A DNA stretch of 64,000 nucleotides from Streptomyces sp. R33 (GTDB lineage Bacteria; Actinomycetota; Actinomycetes; Streptomycetales; Streptomycetaceae). Positions 58,911 to 64,000 of the stretch are shown one piece after another (the first letter of the stretch is position 1; each line of letters starts with the position of its first letter). Made by a program: the position numbers and the translations under genes. The stretch lies in the NCBI RefSeq assembly GCF_041200175.1, contig NZ_CP165727.1, forward strand, positions 6,389,501-6,453,500. Reading direction: 5' to 3'. The notes below the pieces were generated by a model, which made no database searches, was not told the DNA's origin, and was given only the letters and a program-made list of their open reading frames with translations.

Positions 58911-60191
58911 TCAGACCGCGGCGGCGGGAGCCGCCGGCGTGGCCGGGGCGGCCGCCGGGATGGTGGCCTTCAGGGCGTCGTCCGTGACCGCGGCGGTCGT
59001 ACCGGCGGCGGCCTCGGCGGCCACGGTCGGCGGGACGGTGACGGCGGCCATGGCCGTGGTGACGACACCCGGCTCCTCGGCCGCGGCCGGCTGCACGTCG
59101 TTGACGTTGCTGTGGTCGACGACCTGGCGGCGGGAGATGAGCCAGATGGCGACGCACGAGGCGACCAGGAAGAGCGCGACGGCGGCGACGCCGACGTCAC
59201 CCGTGCGCATGACCAGCTCGGCACCGGAGGCGACGACGGCCGCGGCCGGCAGGGTCAGGCCCCAGGCGATGAACATGCGGGTGGCGGTGGACCAGCGGAC
59301 CACACCGCCCTTGCGGCCCAGGCCCGCACCCATGACGGCGCCGGAGCACGCGTGGGTGGTGGAGAGGGAGAAGCCGAGGCTGGAGGAGGCCAGGATGACG
59401 CTGGCGGCCGAGGTCTGGGCGGCGAAGCCCTGCTGCGGCTGCAGGTCGGTCAGGCCGCTGCCCAGGGTGCGGATGATGCGCCAGCCGCCCAGGTAGGTGC
59501 CCATCGCGATCGCCATGCCGGCGGAGACGATGACCCAGACCGGCGGGTTGGAGCCGGGCGCGAGCGCGCCGCCGGCGACCAGGGCCAGGGTGATGATGCC
59601 CATCGTCTTCTGCGCGTCGTTGGTGCCGTGCGCGAGGGAGACGAGTCCCGCCGAGGCGATCTGACCGGCCTTGTAGCCCTTGGCGGAGGTCTTCTTGCCG
59701 ACGTTCCCGCCCAGCTTGTAGGTGACCTTGGCGGCGAGCATCGCGGCCACACCGGCCACGATCGGCGCGGCGACCGCGGGGAGCAGCACCTTGGTGACGA
59801 GCGTGCCGCCGTTGACGGCGCCGAGGCCGGCGGAGGCGACGGCCGCACCGACCAGGCCGCCCATCAGGGCGTGGGAGGAGCTGGAGGGGAGTCCGACCAG
59901 CCAGGTGACGAGGTTCCAGAGGATCGCGCCGACCAGGGCCGCGAAGATCACTTCTGGCTGGATGCCCTCTTCGTTGACCAGGCCCTTGGAGATCGTCTTG
60001 GCGACCTCCACGGACATGAACGCGCCGACGAGGTTGAGCACGGCGGACATGGCCACCGCCGTCTTGGGCTTGAGGGCGCCGGTCGAGATGGTGGTCGCCA
60101 TCGCGTTGGCTGTGTCGTGGAAACCGTTCGTGAAGTCGAACACGAGAGCGGTGATGATCACGATCCCGAGGAGAAGCGTTATGTGCTCCAT
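58911..60191 (-). CDS. pit: Low-affinity inorganic phosphate transporter, Pit family
   Basis: Phosphate-metal cotransporter driven by the proton gradient, 426 residues with about ten membrane helices. The duplicated PHO4 motifs are FDFTNGFHDTANAMAT near residue 20 and SLAHGTNDAQKTMGI in the second half. The last 60 residues are an Ala/Pro/Val-rich tail that is probably disordered. A PHO box lies 48-69 nt upstream on its strand, so PhoP should control it; PhoP control of pitH2 is known in S. coelicolor. A small membrane gene follows in the operon. Confidence 0.95.
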   Translation of the reverse strand: MEHITLLLGIVIITALVFDFTNGFHDTANAMATTISTGALKPKTAVAMSAVLNLVGAFMSVEVAKTISKGLVNEEGIQPEVIFAALVGAILWNLVTWLVGLPSSSSHALMGGLVGAAVASAGLGAVNGGTLVTKVLLPAVAAPIVAGVAAMLAAKVTYKLGGNVGKKTSAKGYKAGQIASAGLVSLAHGTNDAQKTMGIITLALVAGGALAPGSNPPVWVIVSAGMAIAMGTYLGGWRIIRTLGSGLTDLQPQQGFAAQTSAASVILASSSLGFSLSTTHACSGAVMGAGLGRKGGVVRWSTATRMFIAWGLTLPAAAVVASGAELVMRTGDVGVAAVALFLVASCVAIWLISRRQVVDHSNVNDVQPAAAEEPGVVTTAMAAVTVPPTVAAEAAAGTTAAVTDDALKATIPAAAPATPAAPAAAV

Positions 60192-60238
60192 TTACCCAGG
60201 CTTCTGTTTGACGTCAGTGGCTCGGCGACCGTAGGCAA

Positions 60239-60260
60239 CCTGGATGAACGGAAGGTGAAC
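60239..60260 (-). promoter_or_regulatory. PHO box upstream of pit
   Basis: On the minus strand the 11-nt direct units GTTCACCTTCC and GTTCATCCAGG run consecutively from 60260 to 60239. The first is an exact GTTCACC, the consensus PhoP half-site. It lies about 50 nt before the pit ATG. Confidence 0.8.
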
Positions 60261-60546
60261 TGACTCCGGCGGAGCGGTGTACCGGCCCGTCGTGCCATCG
60301 GGACCTTCATCCCCATTTTGGCGTGGATACGGCGATTCGTGCACGTCAACGCCGGGTGACCGGGGGGTTTCACCAGTGGTCCGAGCCCTCTTCGCCCGCC
60401 CCGCGGGGGGTCGGGGGGAGATGCAGATCACTCCCCGCCGCCAGGCCCGCCGGACCGCCCGGGCCACTCTTCCCCTCCCCGCCCGGCGGCAAGCGGAGCA
60501 TTCCGCTCCAGTGGCCCGCTCGCCCTCCCGCCTCGACACTGGAGCC

Positions 60547-61677
60547 GTGCCTTCCGCCACAGTGACGGCCGCGGCCGTCACGACCACTCTCGTCGGGGCC
60601 GGCGTCGCCGCGGTCGCGGCCGGCCGGTACGCCGCCGACGCCGCCCTGCGGCACGACCCCGGCCGCCCCCTGCCCGGCGGGCCGCGGCTCAGCGTCCACT
60701 CCGCCGGCTCGGGGCGGATCACGCTGACCCGCTCGCTGGCCTCCCTGCGCCCCGGTACGTACGGGCTCACGGCCCCCGGGGTGCACGCCGTGGTCGGGCC
60801 CGTCCTCGAAGGTGCCGCGCCCGGCCCGGACACCGTCGTGCGCCGGCTCCTCGACGTCACCCACGGCAGCCTGGAGCCCGGGACCCGGGTCACCCTCACC
60901 CCCCAGGTCCACGCGGGCAACCCCCGTACCGCCCTCGGGCTCGAGCACGCCGACGTGGACATCCCCGGGGAGCTCGGCGGGCTGCCCGCGTGGTTCGTGC
61001 CCGCCGCCCGCGACACCTGGGTGATCACCGTGCACGGGCTCGGCGCCGGCCGCGAGCACCCGATGGTGGTCATGCCGTTCCTGCACCGCCAGCGGCTGCC
61101 CGTCCTCGACCTCGCGTACCGCGGCGACCTCGGCGCCCCCGCCTCACCGGACGGTCTCGGCCACCTCGGCGAGTCGGAATGGCGCGACGTGGACGCCGCC
61201 ATCCGCTACGCCTTGCGCTACGGCGCCCGGAGGGTCGTCCTGCACGGCTGGTCCACCGGCGCCGCCATGGCCCTGTACGCCGCCGAGCGTTCGGCCCTCG
61301 CCGACCGGATCTCCGGCCTCGTGCTGGACTCGCCCGTGCTCGACTGGCACACCACCCTGCGCGCGCTCGTCGCCGCCCGCCGCACCCCGGCCCCGCTGGT
61401 GCCGTTCGCGGTGCGGGCCGCCGAGGGGAGCGCCGGACTGCGCGCCGACCGCCGGGGAGCCGGGGCGGACCCCGCGGCGCTGCGCATCCCCGTCCTGATC
61501 TTCCACGGCCCGGACGACACGCTCGCCCCCTGGGAGCCCTCCCGCCGACTCGCCGCCGCACGTCCCGACCTCGTCACCCTGACGACCGTCCGCGAAGCTC
61601 CGCACGGGGCGATGTGGAACGCGGACCCGGCCGGATACGAGGAGGCGCTGAGGCGCTTTCTCACCCCTCTTATGTGA
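60547..61677 (+). CDS. Alpha/beta hydrolase
   Basis: A 376-residue hydrolase from the GTG at 60547, with an N-terminal hydrophobic stretch (VTAAAVTTTLVGAGVAAVAA) that may be a membrane anchor or signal. The serine nucleophile is in LHGWSTGAAMA (G-x-S-x-G), the acid is in IFHGPDDTLAPW and the catalytic His in REAPHGAMWN. The oxyanion segment is ITVHGLGAGREHP. GACACT at 60535-60540 could be a -10 for a leaderless transcript. In-frame codons up to 60277 are open but look non-coding. Substrate unknown. The 355 nt before it hold the pit PHO box and nothing else I can name. Confidence 0.82.
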   Translation: MPSATVTAAAVTTTLVGAGVAAVAAGRYAADAALRHDPGRPLPGGPRLSVHSAGSGRITLTRSLASLRPGTYGLTAPGVHAVVGPVLEGAAPGPDTVVRRLLDVTHGSLEPGTRVTLTPQVHAGNPRTALGLEHADVDIPGELGGLPAWFVPAARDTWVITVHGLGAGREHPMVVMPFLHRQRLPVLDLAYRGDLGAPASPDGLGHLGESEWRDVDAAIRYALRYGARRVVLHGWSTGAAMALYAAERSALADRISGLVLDSPVLDWHTTLRALVAARRTPAPLVPFAVRAAEGSAGLRADRRGAGADPAALRIPVLIFHGPDDTLAPWEPSRRLAAARPDLVTLTTVREAPHGAMWNADPAGYEEALRRFLTPLM

Positions 61678-61794
61678 AGGCCGTGTGCCGGACGGGACAG
61701 GGAGGGGGCATTCTCCCCGTATGTCCCTCCGGCAACCGGCGATAATGGCTGGTTCCGTTTGGGCTTTCGGCCGGTGACGGGCGAGACTGCTTCC

Positions 61795-63324
61795 GTGACG
61801 TCCCGAAAGCCTGATGAGCAGTTGGCTCGCGACTCCAGACTCCGACTCGTCTCCCCGCGTTCCGTCGCCGCGGCCCGCAAGGCGGTGACCGACCGACGCG
61901 CCCGTACCGCCTCCCGGCCCCCGGCGGGCACCCCCGCCACGGCCGAACTCGCGAACCGGGCCCGGGCCTCGCTCGCCGACGCGGTACGGCTCGCCCGCTG
62001 GGCCGAGCTCAACCTCGGCGCCGGCGACGGAGGCCGACCCGCCCCGGCGGGAGCACTGCCCGCCTCCGACGTGGAACGGGCCGCCGCCGAACTGAACCTG
62101 ACGCACGGGCAGATCCGGGTCGGCTGGGACCGCGCCCGGCTCGCCGGCCTCGTGGAGGTGCACGGCGGCCACGCCCGGCCCGGCTGGCGGCTGCGCGCCT
62201 GGGACCGCGACGACGCCGCAGTGCTGCGCGGCTGGGTCGCGCTGTTCGACGCCTGGTCACTGGTCCACCCGGCCCCGGCCGACATCGCGCCCGCGGTCGT
62301 CGCCGAGGTGGTCGAGGCGATGCCCCAACTGCTCTCCCTGCTCCAGCTGTCCGCCGGTCCCGTGACCGTGCCGGACCTGCTGGACCTGCTCGGCCAGCGC
62401 GTCACCGAACTGCGCGACGAGCGGTGCGAGGTCCCCTATGACGCCCCGGCGCGCGAGACTTCGCCCTCTGACGGGGCGGCAGCCACCGCCGGAGCCACGG
62501 CAGTCGGCGCCGACCCGACCGGCGCCGGCACGACCCGCCCCGGGCCGGCCGGCTCCGACGCGGCCGTCGCGGTCGCGGAGGCCACGGCCCATGCGGTGCC
62601 CGTCCCGCTCGCCCGGCTGCTGCGCTGGGCGCTCGGCGGACTCGCCGCCGTCGACGCCGTCACCCTCGGCCCCGCCCAGGCCGCCCTCACCCCGCTCGGC
62701 AGCTGGGCCGTCTGGGTCAAGCTCGAACAGATCTGCGTCGCCGCGCAGAGCCCCGCCGGGAACATCGAGCAGTCCGCCGCCGCGATGCTGCACGGCTGCG
62801 CCCGGCTCACCCCGGGACCGGCCCGCGCCGAGTACCAGGCCTGGCTCGCCGCCCGGCCCGTCGGCCATGCCGTCAGCGAGCTGCTGCACGCCGCCCGCGG
62901 GGAGGACGCCCTGCTGCGCGGCCTGGCCTTCGAGGCCCTGCGCGTGGTCGGCGCCCCGGCCGAACCCGAGGTGCGCGCCGCCGTCCGCGACGCAGCCCTG
63001 CGGCCGTACGCCCTGCTCTGGCTCGCCGAGCACGACGGGGTGGATCCCGACGAGGCCCAGGACGTGCTCACCGCCGAGGAGTCGACCTGGCTCTGGGTGG
63101 ACACCGCGGCCGCCATCGCCGACCACGGCGAGGCCGACCTGCTGGCCCGCCACCTCGACTCGGCCGTCCGCACCACCGTTCCGCGGCTGCTGGACGAGGT
63201 CCGCGCGGTCGGCCATCCGCGCACCGTCCAGGTCCTGGTCGCGCTGGCCGCCGCCCACCCGGACCCGGCCCTGGCCAAGGCGGTCCGCCGGGCCGCGTTC
63301 CAGGTCCACACCGGCGGCGCGTAG
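61795..63324 (+). CDS. Unknown large helical protein, paralogue of the 30554-32029 product
   Basis: A 509-residue protein from the GTG at 61795 (MTSRKPDEQLARDSRLRLVS). A GTG at 61774 is an alternative; a TTG further upstream is less likely. It is mostly helical and Ala/Leu-rich. Segments matching the first protein are ADAVRLARWAELN, EYQAWLAARPVGHAVSELLHAARG, PAEPEVRAAVRDAALRPYALLWL, STWLWVDTAAAIADHG and the C-terminal VGHPRTVQVLVALAAAHPDPALAKAVRRAAFQ. It has an extra Ala/Thr/Pro-rich stretch near residues 220-260. The candidate -10 GATAAT lies at 61741-61746. Function unknown. Confidence 0.8.
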   Translation: MTSRKPDEQLARDSRLRLVSPRSVAAARKAVTDRRARTASRPPAGTPATAELANRARASLADAVRLARWAELNLGAGDGGRPAPAGALPASDVERAAAELNLTHGQIRVGWDRARLAGLVEVHGGHARPGWRLRAWDRDDAAVLRGWVALFDAWSLVHPAPADIAPAVVAEVVEAMPQLLSLLQLSAGPVTVPDLLDLLGQRVTELRDERCEVPYDAPARETSPSDGAAATAGATAVGADPTGAGTTRPGPAGSDAAVAVAEATAHAVPVPLARLLRWALGGLAAVDAVTLGPAQAALTPLGSWAVWVKLEQICVAAQSPAGNIEQSAAAMLHGCARLTPGPARAEYQAWLAARPVGHAVSELLHAARGEDALLRGLAFEALRVVGAPAEPEVRAAVRDAALRPYALLWLAEHDGVDPDEAQDVLTAEESTWLWVDTAAAIADHGEADLLARHLDSAVRTTVPRLLDEVRAVGHPRTVQVLVALAAAHPDPALAKAVRRAAFQVHTGGA

Positions 63325-63350
63325 CGCCCGTACGGGTCCGTACGCGGGAA

Positions 63351-63379
63351 CGCGCCGCGGGTCTCAGACCTGCGGCGCG
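63351..63379. terminator. Hairpin between convergent genes
   Basis: CGCGCCGCGGGTCT pairs with AGACCTGCGGCGCG over 14 bp (one G-T pair) around a single unpaired base. It overlaps the end of the VOC gene. Confidence 0.65.
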
Positions 63380-63759
63380 TACGTCCCGAAGCTCCAGATG
63401 TTGCCCTCGGCGTCCCTGGCCGTGTAGTCGCGGGACCCGTAGTCCTGGTCGGTGGGCTCCATCAGGACCTCCACGCCGTGCTCCGCGGCCCGCCGGTGGT
63501 GGGCGTCCACATCGTCGACCACCACGTAGACCCCCGCGGGCCCACCGCCCTCCATGGCCTTGTCGAAGACGCTGCCGGTGCCCTTGCTGCCCAGCATCAC
63601 CAGGCCGTTGCCGTACGCCAGCTCCGCATGCATCACGGCTCCGTCCTCTCCCTCGTACACCGCGACCTGGCTGAAGCCGAAGGCCTCGGTCAGCAGCTTG
63701 ATGGCCGCCTTCGCGTCGCGATATCGCAGCGTGGGACAGATGGACGGAACGCCTGCCAT
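63364..63759 (-). CDS. VOC family (glyoxalase/bleomycin-resistance fold) protein
   Basis: A 131-residue single VOC domain from the ATG at 63759 (MAGVPSICPTLRYRDAKAA), with GGGAG 9 nt upstream. Key segments are FSQVAVYEGEDGAVMHAELAYGNGLVMLG, YVVVDDVDAHHRRAAEHGVEVLMEPTDQDYGSRDYTARDAEGN and WSFGTY, placing it with PhnB-like/glyoxalase-type proteins. No clear substrate. Only some of the possible metal ligands (H and E) are present. Confidence 0.85.
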   Translation of the reverse strand: MAGVPSICPTLRYRDAKAAIKLLTEAFGFSQVAVYEGEDGAVMHAELAYGNGLVMLGSKGTGSVFDKAMEGGGPAGVYVVVDDVDAHHRRAAEHGVEVLMEPTDQDYGSRDYTARDAEGNIWSFGTYAPQV

Positions 63760-63819
63760 GACGACCACTCCCTCTCGTGACGGTGACCTGCGTCACAGCA
63801 TGGCAGGCGGCGCCGACAG

Positions 63820-64000
63820 TCAGCGGAAGGTGTCGCACCGGGCCATGTCGCCCGTGCGGTAGCCCTGGTAGAACCACTGCTGGCGCTGCCGGGCCGAACC
63901 GTGCGTCCAGGACTCCGGGGTCACCCGGCCCTGGAACTTCTCCTGGATCCGGTCGTCGCCGACCGCGGCCGCCGCGTCGAGGCCGTCCCTGATGTCCTGG
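63820..64000 (-). CDS. Neutral zinc metallopeptidase, C-terminal fragment (5' end outside window)
   Basis: The minus-strand frame ending at the TGA at 63820-63822 runs off the window edge. The visible 59 residues include LDAAAAVGDDRIQEKF, RVTPESWTHGSARQRQQWF and GDMARCDTFR, which match the C-terminal end of YpfJ-type neutral zinc metallopeptidases (the THG-S-x-QR-x-WF and CDTF ending). The HExxH catalytic motif would lie beyond the window. Confidence 0.8.
   Translation of the reverse strand, partial: QDIRDGLDAAAAVGDDRIQEKFQGRVTPESWTHGSARQRQQWFYQGYRTGDMARCDTFR

Noticed and set aside
60277..60546. 90-residue N-terminal extension of the alpha/beta hydrolase
   Set aside because: The residues are Arg/Pro/Ala-rich with no family similarity, and the stretch is close to the pit promoter region.
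61759..61794. TTG start extending the 61795 protein by 12 residues
   Set aside because: No ribosome site and a possible -10 box lies within a few bases; GTG codons downstream are better starts.
1..64000. CRISPR arrays, insertion sequences, prophage genes, tRNA or rRNA
   Set aside because: No regularly spaced repeats, transposase-like proteins, integrase motifs or tRNA cloverleaf patterns were noticed on reading through; a dedicated scan was not possible.

Overview
This window looks like a chromosomal core segment of a Streptomyces or a very close relative. Base composition is very GC-rich with GC-biased third codon positions, GTG starts are frequent, and -10 boxes sitting 6 to 7 nt before a start codon suggest leaderless mRNAs. 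The family content is typical of the genus: SufR-led suf operon with a Rieske protein, OpcA, LAETG-anchored protein, Rv2231c-like CobC, and Pit with a PHO box. From memory, the gene order of the first third and last third resembles the S. coelicolor regions around SCO1919-1942 and SCO1845-1860; this was not checked by alignment. I see no rRNA, tRNA, CRISPR array, transposase or phage gene.

Layout. 1-7.9 kb is central carbon metabolism: the 3' end of pgi faces a tightly packed minus-strand operon tkt-tal-zwf-opcA-pgl, the transaldolase/transketolase and oxidative branches of the pentose phosphate pathway. 8.1-14.6 kb carries heme A synthesis (ctaB on plus, ctaA on minus), a TIM-barrel metal hydrolase, an unidentified helical-repeat protein and an ABC-2 exporter. 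14.8-21.5 kb is the Fe-S assembly operon sufR-B-D-Rieske-C-S-U-T, mostly with overlapping start and stop codons, closed by a strong terminator. 21.7-30.2 kb is mixed: a secreted protein, an SMR efflux pump with its TetR regulator over a large palindrome, a fused HxlR regulator-peroxiredoxin divergent from an MFS pump, dapD, a small membrane protein, an acetyltransferase and a secreted nuclease.

30.5-38.2 kb holds a large protein of unknown function (paralogous to one at 61.8 kb), a Tat-exported PhoX-type phosphatase behind a PHO-box-like repeat, a double-TerD protein, and an aldehyde dehydrogenase divergent from an IclR regulator with a clear operator-like inverted repeat. 38.3-50.7 kb holds a membrane protein, a two-component system, a penicillin-binding protein, a FrnE-type DsbA protein, an aminotransferase, an amidohydrolase, a sortase-anchored protein and a CapA-family protein.

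49.3-58.6 kb is a partial aerobic cobalamin cluster: a CbiG/CobE-CobC fusion, a ZIP-type metal transporter, then cobB-cobO-chelatase-cobQ-cobD on the minus strand, with a cobalamin riboswitch ahead of cobD. The large cobaltochelatase subunit CobN and the corrin methyltransferases are not in the window. 58.7-64 kb has the low-affinity phosphate transporter Pit with a PHO box and a small membrane partner, an alpha/beta hydrolase, the second member of the unknown paralogous pair, a VOC protein and the 3' end of a zinc metallopeptidase.

The most distinctive observations are the HxlR-peroxiredoxin fusion with a possible internal start, the 19-bp perfect palindrome that contains the start codon of the SMR gene, the uncharacterised paralogous pair, two PHO boxes that place phosphatase and phosphate transport under PhoP, and a cobalamin cluster without cobN.
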